NCBI RefSeq assembly: GCF_042658925.1
Contig: NZ_JBHSRF010000001.1
Span: forward strand, 124,001-188,000
Direction: 5' to 3'
Source: Sphaerisporangium aureirubrum
Lineage (GTDB): Bacteria; Actinomycetota; Actinomycetes; Streptosporangiales; Streptosporangiaceae
Length of the DNA: 64,000 nt
Shown: positions 48,966 to 57,847 of the stretch, in pieces
Numbering within the stretch: the stretch's first letter is position 1
How the letters are laid out: each line of letters starts with the position of its first letter
Program-made: the position numbers and the translations under genes
Notes under the pieces: generated by a model
What the model was told of the DNA's origin: nothing
The model's database searches: none
The model's input: the letters and a program-made list of their open reading frames with translations, nothing else

Positions 48966-49723
48966 GACGCGGGGCCGCCGTGCCGCCCCGCGCCCGAGCG
49001 GAAACGGCCGACGCCCTCCGCCGCGGCGCGCAGCGACTCCGTCCCGTGCCGGAACTCGTTCCGCATGGCCTCCTCCAGCGGCAGCCCTTCCTGCTCCAGC
49101 GCCGACATCCGGTCGCCGCGCAGGCACGCCTGCGGCAGCGCGGCCAGTTCGGCGGCGAGCTCCTCCGCGGCCCGCCTGGCCTGCCCGGACGGCACCACCC
49201 GGTCGGCCAGCCCGATGGCCAGCGCCTCCTCGGCCCCGACGGCGCGGCCGGTGAGGATCATGTCCATGGCCCGGCCCGCGCCGACCAGCCGCGGCAGCCG
49301 CACGGTCCCGCCGTCGACGAGCGGCACGCCCCAGCGGCGGCAGAACACCCCGAACGTCGCGTCCCGCGCCACCACCCGCAGGTCGCACCAGATCGCCAGC
49401 TCCAGCCCGCCCGCCACCGCGTGGCCCTCGACCGCGGCGATCACCGGCTTGCTCAGCCGCATCCGGGTCGGTCCCATCGGCCCGTCGCCGTCCTCGCCGA
49501 CGCGGTTGCCGCGCGCGGTGCCGATGGCGTGCAGGTCGGCGCCGGAGCAGAAGGTGCCGCCGTCGCCCCACAGCACGGCCACCGCGGCGTCGGACTCCTC
49601 GAACTCCCGGAAGGCCGCGGCGAGCGCGTCGGCGGTGGGCCCGTCCACGGCATTGCGGACCTCGGGGCGGTGGAGCACCACCGTGGTGACCGGCCCGGAG
49701 CGCCGCACATCTATGCCAGACAT
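48962..49723 (-). CDS. Enoyl-CoA hydratase/isomerase (crotonase) family protein
   Basis: 253-aa crotonase. The oxyanion-hole segments are CSGADLHAIG (about residues 58-67) and the KPVIAAVEGHAVAGGLELAIWCDL region (about 92-115). At the position of the first catalytic Glu the sequence reads FCRRWGVPLVDGGT, and the second-acid region shows LTGRAVGAEEAL. The missing first glutamate suggests an isomerase-like or non-hydratase activity, as in many crotonase paralogues. It is monocistronic, with a weak ribosome site at ATG 49723. Substrate is a CoA thioester; pathway not evident. Confidence 0.88.
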   Translation of the reverse strand: MSGIDVRRSGPVTTVVLHRPEVRNAVDGPTADALAAAFREFEESDAAVAVLWGDGGTFCSGADLHAIGTARGNRVGEDGDGPMGPTRMRLSKPVIAAVEGHAVAGGLELAIWCDLRVVARDATFGVFCRRWGVPLVDGGTVRLPRLVGAGRAMDMILTGRAVGAEEALAIGLADRVVPSGQARRAAEELAAELAALPQACLRGDRMSALEQEGLPLEEAMRNEFRHGTESLRAAAEGVGRFRSGAGRHGGPAS

Positions 49724-49860
49724 GGGGTGAATGTAACCAGGTGGCCGTTAGGTACACGGTTTTGGACCGTTCCGTCAAGGGCGACGCTGCCCCTGGATCT
49801 AGGCCGATTGTGGCCATTGCCCAGCTATATCGCTGGTTAGTGATGATCTTTAGTATTTGA

Positions 49861-49872
49861 ACGGGTACCCGT
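49861..49872. promoter_or_regulatory. Palindrome in the control region of the exopolysaccharide cluster
   Basis: ACGGGTACCCGT, a perfect 12-bp palindrome, about 90 bp before the first exopolysaccharide gene. It directly follows an A+T-rich stretch (49820-49860, with TAGTAT near 49852) that looks like a promoter. The regulator is not known. Confidence 0.35.
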
Positions 49873-49958
49873 GCTCGTGTTGTTACGGAGAGACGTGACA
49901 ACCAAAGTGACGCGACAGCCGTCTGTTATCTGCACGACGAGGCAGGAGCAGGGTAGGG

Positions 49959-51428
49959 GTGGGCATGAGGGTGGGGCTGGAGGAGCGTGCCGTCACGCTG
50001 CTCGACACGAGCCCGCTGAATGCGTCCAGCATCTGGACGCGCTCCTATATGCGGGCACTTTTAGCAGGCGACATGGCATGCGCCCTGATCGCCTGCGAAG
50101 CAGTCATGGGATTCAGGCTCTGGGTGGGGGCCTTCATCCCATGGTCGGAGTTGCTCTTCGGCTTCGGCCTGGCGCTGGCGTGGCCGTGTGCCATGGCCCT
50201 CGCCGGGGTGTACCGGGAGAAGAGCCACGGCGAGGGCAGTGAGGAGTTCCGTGCCGTCTTCGACGGTGGAGTGGGTGTCACGGCCGCGGTGGCCATCGGG
50301 GCCTACGCCACCCAGACCATGATCGCGCGCAGCTACGTCATGGCGATGCTGCCGCTGGCGACCGTGCTGACGCTGGTGTTCCGCTACCGCATGCGCAAGC
50401 GGCTGCACCGGCGCCGGATCGAAGGCGAGTACCTCCGCCGGGTGGTGGCCGTCGGCCACCGCACCGCCGTGCTCGACCTGGTGATGCAGTTCCGGCGCCA
50501 GCCCTACCACGGGATGCGGGTCGTCGCGGCGTGCCTGCCGCCCGGCCAGTTCCCCGGCAACGGCCTCGACATCGACGGCGTGCCCGTCTACGGCGACTTC
50601 GCCGACGTCGCGACCGTCGCCGACAAGGTCAGCGCGGACGCGGTGGCCGTGCTCGCCTGCCCCGAGCTGGACGGCGCCGCGCTGCGCCGCCTGGCGTGGA
50701 GCATCGAGACCAAGGGCACCGAACTGTTCGTCGCCCCGGCCCTCATGGACGTCGCCGGCCCGCGCACCAGCATCCGCCCGGTCGCGGGCATGCCGCTGCT
50801 GCACGTGGAGCACCCGGAGTTCGACGGCGCCCGCCAGGTGGTCAAGAGCCTGTTCGACCGGCTCGTGGCGACCGGGGCGCTGGCCGTCCTCGCTTTCCCC
50901 ATGCTGTTCATCGCGGTGCTGATCCGCACCACCAGCGACGGCCCCGCGCTGTTCACCCAGATCCGGGTGGGCCGCGACGGGCGCAGCTTCCGGGTCTTCA
51001 AGTTCCGCACCATGGTCCAGGACGCCGAAAATCTCAAGCTGGATCTCCAGGTTGACAACGAATTCGACGGCGTGTTGTTCAAGATGAGGAACGATCCACG
51101 GATCACCCGGGTAGGCGGGTTCCTCCGGCGCTACTCGCTGGACGAGCTGCCGCAGCTGCTCAACGTCCTGCGCGGCGAGATGTCCCTGGTCGGGCCCCGG
51201 CCCCCGCTGCCCGACGAGGTCGCGCAGTACGGCACGGACGTCCGCCGCCGCCTGGTCGTCAAGCCGGGCATGACCGGCCTGTGGCAGGTGAGCGGGCGTT
51301 CGGATCTCACCTGGGACGAATCCGTACGCCTCGACCTTCGCTACGTCGAGAACTGGTCCCTCATACTGGACCTGCAGATTCTGTGGAAGACGTGGTCGGC
51401 CGTCGTCCACGGGGGAGGGGCCTACTAG
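49959..51428 (+). CDS. Polyprenyl glycosylphosphotransferase (WcaJ-like initiating sugar transferase)
   Basis: 489-aa membrane enzyme that loads the first sugar-1-phosphate onto undecaprenyl phosphate. Four or so N-terminal membrane helices (about residues 30-145), a CoA-binding-like Rossmann region (about 160-275), a fifth membrane segment (about 300-325), and the catalytic bac_transf domain (about 325-489). Catalytic landmarks: FKFRTMVQDAE, DPRITRVGGFLRRYSLDELPQLLNVLRGEMSLVGPRPP, and KPGMTGLWQVSGRS. GTG 49959 (AGGAG 10 nt upstream) or ATG 49965 could start it. First gene of a tightly packed cluster; the stop overlaps the next start. Confidence 0.92.
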   Translation: MGMRVGLEERAVTLLDTSPLNASSIWTRSYMRALLAGDMACALIACEAVMGFRLWVGAFIPWSELLFGFGLALAWPCAMALAGVYREKSHGEGSEEFRAVFDGGVGVTAAVAIGAYATQTMIARSYVMAMLPLATVLTLVFRYRMRKRLHRRRIEGEYLRRVVAVGHRTAVLDLVMQFRRQPYHGMRVVAACLPPGQFPGNGLDIDGVPVYGDFADVATVADKVSADAVAVLACPELDGAALRRLAWSIETKGTELFVAPALMDVAGPRTSIRPVAGMPLLHVEHPEFDGARQVVKSLFDRLVATGALAVLAFPMLFIAVLIRTTSDGPALFTQIRVGRDGRSFRVFKFRTMVQDAENLKLDLQVDNEFDGVLFKMRNDPRITRVGGFLRRYSLDELPQLLNVLRGEMSLVGPRPPLPDEVAQYGTDVRRRLVVKPGMTGLWQVSGRSDLTWDESVRLDLRYVENWSLILDLQILWKTWSAVVHGGGAY

Positions 51429-52495
51429 TGAAGGCACTCGTGCTCGCCGGCGGCGCCGGCACACGGTTGCGGCCGATCACCCACACGTCCGCCAAACAAC
51501 TCGTGCCCGTCGCCAACAAACCCGTGCTGTTCTACGGCCTGGAGGCCATCGCGGCGGCCGGGGTGCGCGAGGTCGGCATGGTGGTGGGCGACACCCAGCA
51601 GGAGATCGAGGCGGCCGTCGGCGACGGCTCGGCGTTCGGCCTGGAGGTGACCTACCTCCGGCAGCGGGCGCCGCTCGGGCTGGCCCACGCGGTGCTCATC
51701 GCCCGGGACTACCTCGGCGACGACGACTTCGTGATGTACCTCGGCGACAACTTCATCGTCGGCGGCATCGAGTCTCTCGTGGACCGTTTCAGGACCGAGC
51801 GCCCGGCCGCGCAGATCATGCTGACCCACGTGGCCGACCCCCGGCAGTTCGGCGTGGCCGAGCTGGACGACGCCGGTCGGGTCGTCGGGCTGGTCGAGAA
51901 GCCCGAGTTCCCGAAGAGCGACCTCGCCCTGGTCGGGGTGTACCTCTTCACCCCGGCCGTGCACGAGGGCGTGGCCGCGCTCAAGCCCTCGTGGCGCGGC
52001 GAGCTCGAGATCACCGACGCGATCCAGTGGCTGATCGACCAGGGGCGGCGGGTCGAGTCGACCGTCATCTCCGGCTACTGGAAGGACACCGGCAACGTCA
52101 CCGACATGCTGGAGGTCAACCGCATCGTGCTGGACGGGCTGGAGCGCCGCCTGGACGGCGAGATCATCGGCGACTGCGAGATCATCGGCCGGGTCGTCGT
52201 CGAGCCGGGCGCCGAGGTGACCCGCTCGCGGCTCGTCGGGCCGGTGGTCGTCGGCGCCGGGGCCGTGGTCCGGGACTCCTACGTCGGGCCGTACACCTCG
52301 GTCGCCGAGGGCTGTCAGATTCTGGACAGCGAGATCGAGTACTCGATTCTGCTGCGCCGTGCGTCAATCATCGGGGTACGCCGCATCGAGGCGTCCCTGA
52401 TCGGGCACGACGTCGAGGTCACGCCCGCTCCCAACACCCCGCGAGCCCATCGGCTGGTGCTCGGCGATCACAGCAAGGTGCAGATCAGCTCATGA
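51428..52495 (+). CDS. rmlA: Glucose-1-phosphate thymidylyltransferase, long form
   Basis: 355-aa nucleotidyltransferase making dTDP-glucose from glucose-1-phosphate and dTTP. The nucleotide-binding signature LAGGAGTRLRPITHTSAKQLVPV is at the N-terminus, followed by YLGDNFI (metal/sugar-phosphate binding) and VEKPEFP. After about residue 245 a left-handed beta-helix repeat tail (EIIGDCEIIGRVVVEPGAEV and on) marks the long RmlA/StrD type common in actinomycete sugar pathways. GTG 51428 shares a base with the upstream stop codon. It overlaps the rmlB gene by 4 bp. Confidence 0.93.
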   Translation: MKALVLAGGAGTRLRPITHTSAKQLVPVANKPVLFYGLEAIAAAGVREVGMVVGDTQQEIEAAVGDGSAFGLEVTYLRQRAPLGLAHAVLIARDYLGDDDFVMYLGDNFIVGGIESLVDRFRTERPAAQIMLTHVADPRQFGVAELDDAGRVVGLVEKPEFPKSDLALVGVYLFTPAVHEGVAALKPSWRGELEITDAIQWLIDQGRRVESTVISGYWKDTGNVTDMLEVNRIVLDGLERRLDGEIIGDCEIIGRVVVEPGAEVTRSRLVGPVVVGAGAVVRDSYVGPYTSVAEGCQILDSEIEYSILLRRASIIGVRRIEASLIGHDVEVTPAPNTPRAHRLVLGDHSKVQISS

Positions 52496-53460
52496 GGCTT
52501 CTTGTGACCGGCGGCGCCGGGTTCATCGGGTCCCACTATGTCCGCACCGTCCTGACCGGCGGCTACCCGGCGTACGCCGGGGCCAAGGTCACCGTGCTGG
52601 ACAAGCTCACCTACGCGGGCAACCTCGCCAACCTCGCCCCCGTGGACGGCGGCTTCGAGTTCGTGCACGGCGACGTGTGCGACGCCGCGCTGCTGGCCGA
52701 CACCGTCCCCGGGCACGACGTGGTGGTCCACTTCGCCGCCGAGTCGCACGTCGACCGGTCCATCGACGGCGCGGCCGACTTCGTGCGCACCAACGTCCTC
52801 GGCACGCACGCGGTGATGCAGGCCTGCCTGGACGCGGGCGTGTCCAAGGTCGTGCAGGTGTCCACCGACGAGGTGTACGGCACGATCGAGGAGGGCTCGT
52901 GGGCGGAGGACGCCCCGATCCGCCCGCGGTCGCCGTACTCCGCGGCCAAGGCGGGCGGGGACCTCATCGCCCAGGCGTACGCGGTCACCCACGGTCTGCC
53001 GGTGTCGATCACCCGCTGCGGCAACAACTACGGGCCCTACCAGTACCCCGAGAAGGTCGTCCCGCTGTTCGTGACCAACCTGCTGGAGGGCGACAAGGTC
53101 CCGCTGTACGGCGACGGCGGCAACGTGCGCGACTGGGTGCACGTGGACGACCACTGCCGCGCCATCCAGCTCGTGGCCGAGCGCGGCGAGCCCGGCGAGG
53201 TGTACAACATCGCGGGCACGGCCGAGATGGACAACGTCGAGCTGACCGGCCGCATCCTCACCGAGCTGCGGGCCGGCTGGGACATGGTCGAGCGGGTCAC
53301 CGACCGCAAGGGCCACGACCGGCGCTACTCCCTGGACGACGCCAAGCTGCGCGCCCTCGGGTACGCCCCGATGACCGGGTTCGACGACGGCCTGTCGTCC
53401 ACCGTGCGCTGGTACGCCGACAACTCGTCCTGGTGGAAGCCGCTCAAGGGCCGGCGGTGA
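52492..53460 (+). CDS. rmlB: dTDP-glucose 4,6-dehydratase
   Basis: 322-aa extended SDR. NAD-binding TGGAGFIGSH (residues 6-15), the second-step STDEVYG motif (catalytic Asp-Glu), and the YSAAKAGGD motif with catalytic Tyr and Lys are all intact. GNNYGPYQYPEKVVPLF and GDGGNVRDWVHVDDHC are diagnostic of RmlB. It converts dTDP-glucose to dTDP-4-keto-6-deoxyglucose. ATGA overlap with rmlA and GTGA overlap with rmlD show one operon. The next enzyme of dTDP-rhamnose synthesis, RmlC epimerase, is not encoded in this window. Confidence 0.94.
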   Translation: MRLLVTGGAGFIGSHYVRTVLTGGYPAYAGAKVTVLDKLTYAGNLANLAPVDGGFEFVHGDVCDAALLADTVPGHDVVVHFAAESHVDRSIDGAADFVRTNVLGTHAVMQACLDAGVSKVVQVSTDEVYGTIEEGSWAEDAPIRPRSPYSAAKAGGDLIAQAYAVTHGLPVSITRCGNNYGPYQYPEKVVPLFVTNLLEGDKVPLYGDGGNVRDWVHVDDHCRAIQLVAERGEPGEVYNIAGTAEMDNVELTGRILTELRAGWDMVERVTDRKGHDRRYSLDDAKLRALGYAPMTGFDDGLSSTVRWYADNSSWWKPLKGRR

Positions 53461-54329
53461 ACCGGCCGCTGATCACCGGCGCGAGCGGCATGCTCGGCCG
53501 GGCCGTCCTCGCTGCGCTCGCCGCCGACCCGTCGGGCCCGCAGATCACCGCGTACGACCGGGCCGGTCTCGACCTGTGCGACGCCGGCGCCGTGCGCGCC
53601 GCCGTCGCGGCCGACAAGCCCGACGTGGTGGTGAACTGCGCGGGCTGGACCGCCGTGGACGCCGCCGAGCACGACGAGGCGGGCGCCATGGCGATCAACG
53701 GCGACGCCGTGCGCACCCTTGCCGAGGCCTGCGCGGACCTCGGCGCCACCTTGATCCACATCTCCACCGACTACGTCTTCGACGGCGCCGCGCGCACGCC
53801 GTACGCCGAGGACGCGGCGCCCGCGCCGGTCAGCGCCTACGGCCGCACCAAGCTCGCCGGCGAGCGCGCCGTGCTGGAGACGCTGCCCGAGACCGGGTAC
53901 GTCGTGCGGACCGCCTGGCTGTACGGCGGGCCGCGCCGCGACTTCGTCAGCACGATGATCGCGCTGGAGGCCGAGCGGGACACCGTCCACGCGGTGGCCG
54001 ACCAGACGGGACAGCCGACCTGGGCCGGGGACCTCGCCGCGCAACTGATGTTGCTGGCGCGCTCCGGCGCGGCGCCGGGGGTCTACCACGGCACGGGCGG
54101 CGGCTCGGCGACGTGGTACGACCTGGCCCGCGAGGTATTCACGCTGCTCGGCGCCGGCCCCGAGCGGGTGCGGCCCACCGGGAGCGACGCGTTCCCGCGA
54201 CCGGCCGCCCGGCCCGCGTACGGCGTGCTCGGCCACGACCGCTGGGCCGCCGCCGGGCTGACCCCCATGCGGCACTGGCGGGACGCGCTGCGCGCGGCCT
54301 GGCCGTCGATGGCCGGAGGCCGCGCCTGA
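53457..54329 (+). CDS. rmlD: dTDP-4-dehydrorhamnose reductase
   Basis: 290-aa reductase of the RmlD substrate-binding family. TGASGMLGRAV (Rossmann, residues 7-17), NCAGWTAVDAAE, HISTDYVFDG, YGRTKLAGE (catalytic Tyr/Lys), RTAWLYG and DQTGQPTWAGDLA are all characteristic. It would complete dTDP-L-rhamnose together with RmlA, RmlB and an RmlC located elsewhere. The start GTG 53457 overlaps the rmlB stop. Its stop shares one base with the ATG of the following MFS gene. Confidence 0.93.
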   Translation: MNRPLITGASGMLGRAVLAALAADPSGPQITAYDRAGLDLCDAGAVRAAVAADKPDVVVNCAGWTAVDAAEHDEAGAMAINGDAVRTLAEACADLGATLIHISTDYVFDGAARTPYAEDAAPAPVSAYGRTKLAGERAVLETLPETGYVVRTAWLYGGPRRDFVSTMIALEAERDTVHAVADQTGQPTWAGDLAAQLMLLARSGAAPGVYHGTGGGSATWYDLAREVFTLLGAGPERVRPTGSDAFPRPAARPAYGVLGHDRWAAAGLTPMRHWRDALRAAWPSMAGGRA

Positions 54330-55681
54330 TGTACCTGTCGGAGACCCGCGGGGCCGACGCGCGCACGCCGTCGCCCGCGGGGGACCAAGCCCCGGACGGC
54401 GCGCCGGGCGACCACGGCCTGCCCGGGAAGAACGGCCGGCCCGGCGCGCCGCCCGGCGACCACCTCGCCGTCCCGTCCCGCCTCGGGGACGGCGGCACCA
54501 GGCGGATCCTCGCCGGGAACGTCGTCGCGCTCGGCATGGTGAGCCTGTTCACCGACATCTCCTCGGAGATGGTGACGGCCGTCCTGCCGCTGTACCTCAT
54601 CTACCAGCTCCAGCTCAGCCCGATGCTGTTCGGCCTGCTCGACGGCGTGTACACCGGCGCGACCGCGGTGCTGCGCCTGGTGGGCGGGCACGTCGCCGAC
54701 CGGTTCCGGCAGCGCAAGCTGGTCGCCGGGATCGGGTACGGGCTGTCGGCCGTCTGCAAGCTCGGCTTCCTCGCCGCCGGCCGCTCCGTGCCGCTGATCG
54801 GCCTGGTCGTCGGCCTGGACCGCACCGGCAAGGGCCTGCGTACCGCCCCGCGGGACGCGATGATCTCGCTCAGCGCGCCGCCGGAGGCGCAGGGCCGGGC
54901 CTTCGGGCTGCACCGGGCGATGGACACCGCGGGCGCGCTGCTCGGGCCGATCCTCGCCTTCGGGGTGGTCGCCGCGGCCGGCGCCGCGTACGACGCGGTG
55001 TTCGTGGTCAGCTTCTGTGTCGCGGTGATCGGCGTGCTGGTGCTCGTGCTGTTCGTCAGGGAGCCGGGCGGCGCGGCCCCGGCGGCCGGGCGGCCGAAGG
55101 TCTCGCTGCGCGGCACGCCCGGGCTGCTGCGCGAGCGCACCTACCGTCGCGTCCTGCTGGCCACGCTGCCGCTGTCGCTGGCCACGATCAGCGACTCGTT
55201 CCTTTACCTCATGCTTCAGCAGCGCATGGACATCGACGCCGGGTGGCTGCCCCTGCTGCCGGTTGGCGTGTCGGCGGCCTACCTGGTCGCCGCGATGCCG
55301 CTCGGGCGGCTCGCCGACCGGATCGGGCGGTCCACCGTCGTGATCGGCGGGTACGCCGCCCTGCTGGTCTGCTACCTGCTGGTGCTCCTGCCGCCCGGCC
55401 CGGTGGTCCTGGTGGCCGTGCTCCTGCTGCGCGGCCTGGTGTACGCGGCCACCGACGGCGTGGTCAGCGCGCTGGCCGGCCCGCTGCTGCCCGAGGAGCG
55501 GCGGGCCACCGGTCTCGCCGTCGTGCAGACCGGGCAGGCACTCGGCCTCATGGCCGCCTCGTGGGTCTTCGGCGCGCTGTGGACCGCGCAGGGCCCGCAG
55601 ACCGCCGTCCAGGTGATGGCCGTCGCGCTGTGCGCGGCGCTGGCCGTCGCCGTCCCCCTGCTGAGGAAGGCACGCCGGTGA
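54329..55681 (+). CDS. MFS transporter within the exopolysaccharide cluster
   Basis: 450-aa transporter. A polar, Gly/Pro/Asp-rich N-terminal tail of about 55 residues is followed by about 12 membrane helices (about 62-445). The SLFTDISSEMVTAVLPLYL opening is typical of a bacterial MFS subgroup. It also has GGHVADRFRQRK (loop 2-3), GLDRTGKGLRTAPRDAM (loop 4-5) and RLADRIGRSTV. It sits in the middle of the glycan operon, overlapping rmlD by one base and the glycosyltransferase by 4 bp. A role in glycan or precursor export is suggested by position only; it is not a Wzx-type flippase. Confidence 0.88.
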   Translation: MYLSETRGADARTPSPAGDQAPDGAPGDHGLPGKNGRPGAPPGDHLAVPSRLGDGGTRRILAGNVVALGMVSLFTDISSEMVTAVLPLYLIYQLQLSPMLFGLLDGVYTGATAVLRLVGGHVADRFRQRKLVAGIGYGLSAVCKLGFLAAGRSVPLIGLVVGLDRTGKGLRTAPRDAMISLSAPPEAQGRAFGLHRAMDTAGALLGPILAFGVVAAAGAAYDAVFVVSFCVAVIGVLVLVLFVREPGGAAPAAGRPKVSLRGTPGLLRERTYRRVLLATLPLSLATISDSFLYLMLQQRMDIDAGWLPLLPVGVSAAYLVAAMPLGRLADRIGRSTVVIGGYAALLVCYLLVLLPPGPVVLVAVLLLRGLVYAATDGVVSALAGPLLPEERRATGLAVVQTGQALGLMAASWVFGALWTAQGPQTAVQVMAVALCAALAVAVPLLRKARR

Positions 55682-56622
55682 ACCTCTCCGTGATCATCCT
55701 GACCTACCGCAGCGCGGGATACGTCACCCGCTGCCTGGACGCCGCCAGGGTGGCGGCCGAGGGCCTGGACGCCGAGATCATCGTCGTCGACAACAACTCG
55801 CCCGACGACACCGTGCGGGTGGTCCGTGAGGCCGCCCCCTACGCCAACGTCGTCGCCAGGGACGTCAACGGCGGCTTCGCCGACGGCTGCGCCGCCGGGG
55901 CCCGGGTCGCCAAGGGCCGCCACCTGGTCTTCGTGAACCCCGACGCCGAGGTGCGGCCGGACGCCTTCACCGCGCTGCTGGACTGCGCCGAGCGGCACCC
56001 CCGCGCGGGCATCGTCGGCGGCCGGTGCCTCACCTCCGGCGGCGGCGACGACCCCCGCTCCTGGTGGGGACGGCCCACGCCGTGGTCGGTGCTGTGCTTC
56101 GCCACCGGCCTGTCCACCTTGTTCCCCGGGCACCGGCTGTTCGATCCGGAGTCCCCGGTGACGTGGACCGGCGAGCGGCGGGTGCCGATCGTCACGGGCG
56201 CGATGATGCTGGTCGACCGGCGCGTGTGGGACGAGGTCGGCGGCTTCGACACCCGCATCTTCATGTACGGCGAGGACGCCGACCTGTGCCTGCGGGCCAG
56301 GGCCGCCGGGTACCGCCCCATGGTGACCGACCGCGCCGCGTTCGTGCACGAGGGCGGGCGCTCGTCGTCCAGCCTGGACAAGCTGGTGCTGTTGTTCACC
56401 GGCAAGGCCACAGTGGTGCGCCGCCACTTCCCGCGCGGGCTGCGGGGGGCGGGCGCGCGGGCCCTGCTGTTCGGCGTGTGGCTGCGCGGCGCGCTGAGCG
56501 GGCGCGTGGCGGGGCCGGACGCCGATCGCCAGGGCCGTCCGATGGCCAGGCGCGGCGACTGGGCCGAGCTGTGGGCCGCCAGGGACCGGTGGTCCGGAGG
56601 CTGGGATGCCAAGAGATCGTGA
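55678..56622 (+). CDS. Glycosyltransferase family 2 (rhamnosyltransferase-like)
   Basis: 314-aa GT-A fold glycosyltransferase. N-terminal SVIILTYRSAGYVTRCL, the nucleotide-binding VDNNSPDDT, the metal-binding DXD-type FVNPDAEVRPD, and the acceptor-site FDTRIFMYGEDADLCLRA (ED-x-DL catalytic-base motif). This matches the WbbL/rhamnosyltransferase branch, in line with dTDP-rhamnose genes just upstream. GTG 55678 overlaps the MFS stop. The C-terminus (KATVVRRHFP and following) contains an amphipathic helical region that may touch the membrane. Confidence 0.9.
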   Translation: MNLSVIILTYRSAGYVTRCLDAARVAAEGLDAEIIVVDNNSPDDTVRVVREAAPYANVVARDVNGGFADGCAAGARVAKGRHLVFVNPDAEVRPDAFTALLDCAERHPRAGIVGGRCLTSGGGDDPRSWWGRPTPWSVLCFATGLSTLFPGHRLFDPESPVTWTGERRVPIVTGAMMLVDRRVWDEVGGFDTRIFMYGEDADLCLRARAAGYRPMVTDRAAFVHEGGRSSSSLDKLVLLFTGKATVVRRHFPRGLRGAGARALLFGVWLRGALSGRVAGPDADRQGRPMARRGDWAELWAARDRWSGGWDAKRS

Positions 56623-56677
56623 CAGGCCGTTCAGCAACGGAAGCAAACATTCACGGACAGAGTTGGGGGAGTGGGCG

Positions 56678-57847
56678 ATGACCCGCCACGACGGTCGAAT
56701 CGGGGCGCTCGCCGCGGTCGATCCTTCCGCCGCCGACCTGGTCGACCAGATGGTCGACCTGGCGGTGCGCGGGCTTCCGCCCGGGTACGTGGGCGGCGAG
56801 TTCGTCTTCACCCGGCGGGGCAGGCAGGACGCCGACGGCCGCTGGACGGCCGTGCCCGAGGGGCGCAGCGTCCGCTACAGCGCCATCGTGGCCCTCGGCG
56901 TCGCCCCGCTGCCGGCGGACGCCCAGCGCGCCGCCCTGGCGGGGGACACCGTGCACGACCTGGTGGGGCGGCTCGTCAAGGGCCTGCCCGGCGTCACCAA
57001 CCTCGGCGACGCCGCCCTCATCGCGTGGGCCGCCGCGGAGACCGGCCACGCGGACACGCCCCGGGCGCTGGAGCGGCTGGCCGAGCTGGAGCGCGGCGTG
57101 CGGTCCGGCGACCCGGTGTACACCGTGGAGGCGGCGTGGGCACTGGCCGCGCTGGCCGCCGCCCACCGGGCCACCGGCGGCACCCCCGACATCGACCGGT
57201 GGCTCTCGCACGCCAGGGACCGGCTGCTCGGCGGCCTCGGCGACGACCGGCTCTACCGGCACGTCATCGGCCCCGCCTCGTGGTACCGCGCGCACGTCGG
57301 CTGCTTCGCCGACCAGGTCTACCCGTTGCAGGCCCTGGCCCGCCTGCACGCCTGCACCGGCGACACCGCCGCGCTGCGCGCCGCCGGGCGGGTGGCCGAG
57401 GGCATCTGCGCGGCCCAGGGGCCGGAGGGCCAGTGGTGGTGGCACTACGACGCACGCACCGGCGGGGTCGTGGAGGGCTACCCGGTCTACAGCGTTCACC
57501 AGCTCTCCATGGGGCCCATGGCGCTGCTCGACCTCGCCGACGCGGGCGGCACGGCCTACCTCAAGGAGATCGCGCTCGGCCTGCACTGGATGACGTCCCG
57601 GCCCGAGGTCGAGGACGAGCTGATCGTCGAGGAGCTGGACCTCACCTGGCGCAAGGCCGCCAGGGACGACCCGAAGAAGATCGTGCGCGGGGCCCGTGCC
57701 GTGGCCACCGCCATCAACCAGGGCGCCCGGCTCGGCGTGCTCGACCGCATCTACCCGCCGATGACCGTGGACCGCGAGTGCCGTCCCTACGAGCTCGGCT
57801 GGCTGCTGTACGCGTGGATGTTCACGCTGCCGAGGTCCGGCCGGTGA
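56678..57847 (+). CDS. Helical-repeat (alpha/alpha toroid-like) protein of the exopolysaccharide cluster
   Basis: 389-aa soluble protein, no signal peptide. Repeated helix pairs with small residues (ALIAWAAAETGHADTPRAL, EAAWALAALAAAHRATG, YPLQALARLHACTGDTAAL) and aromatic motifs (QWWWHYDARTGGVVEGYPVYSVHQ, LGLHWMTSRPEVED) suggest an alpha/alpha toroid, as in glycosidases, lyases or epimerases. Clustered Trp, His, Glu and Asp residues could form an active site, but I recognise no family with known activity. ATG 56678 (GGGGGAG upstream) is preferred; ATG 56606 would overlap the previous gene. It overlaps the WecG/TagA gene by 4 bp, so it is surely part of the pathway. Confidence 0.75.
   Translation: MTRHDGRIGALAAVDPSAADLVDQMVDLAVRGLPPGYVGGEFVFTRRGRQDADGRWTAVPEGRSVRYSAIVALGVAPLPADAQRAALAGDTVHDLVGRLVKGLPGVTNLGDAALIAWAAAETGHADTPRALERLAELERGVRSGDPVYTVEAAWALAALAAAHRATGGTPDIDRWLSHARDRLLGGLGDDRLYRHVIGPASWYRAHVGCFADQVYPLQALARLHACTGDTAALRAAGRVAEGICAAQGPEGQWWWHYDARTGGVVEGYPVYSVHQLSMGPMALLDLADAGGTAYLKEIALGLHWMTSRPEVEDELIVEELDLTWRKAARDDPKKIVRGARAVATAINQGARLGVLDRIYPPMTVDRECRPYELGWLLYAWMFTLPRSGR

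Noticed and set aside
53576..55681. 701-codon frame joining an rmlD-overlapping segment to the MFS protein
   Set aside because: The first 250 codons are an Arg-rich shadow of rmlD. The real MFS start is ATG 54329, overlapping the rmlD stop.
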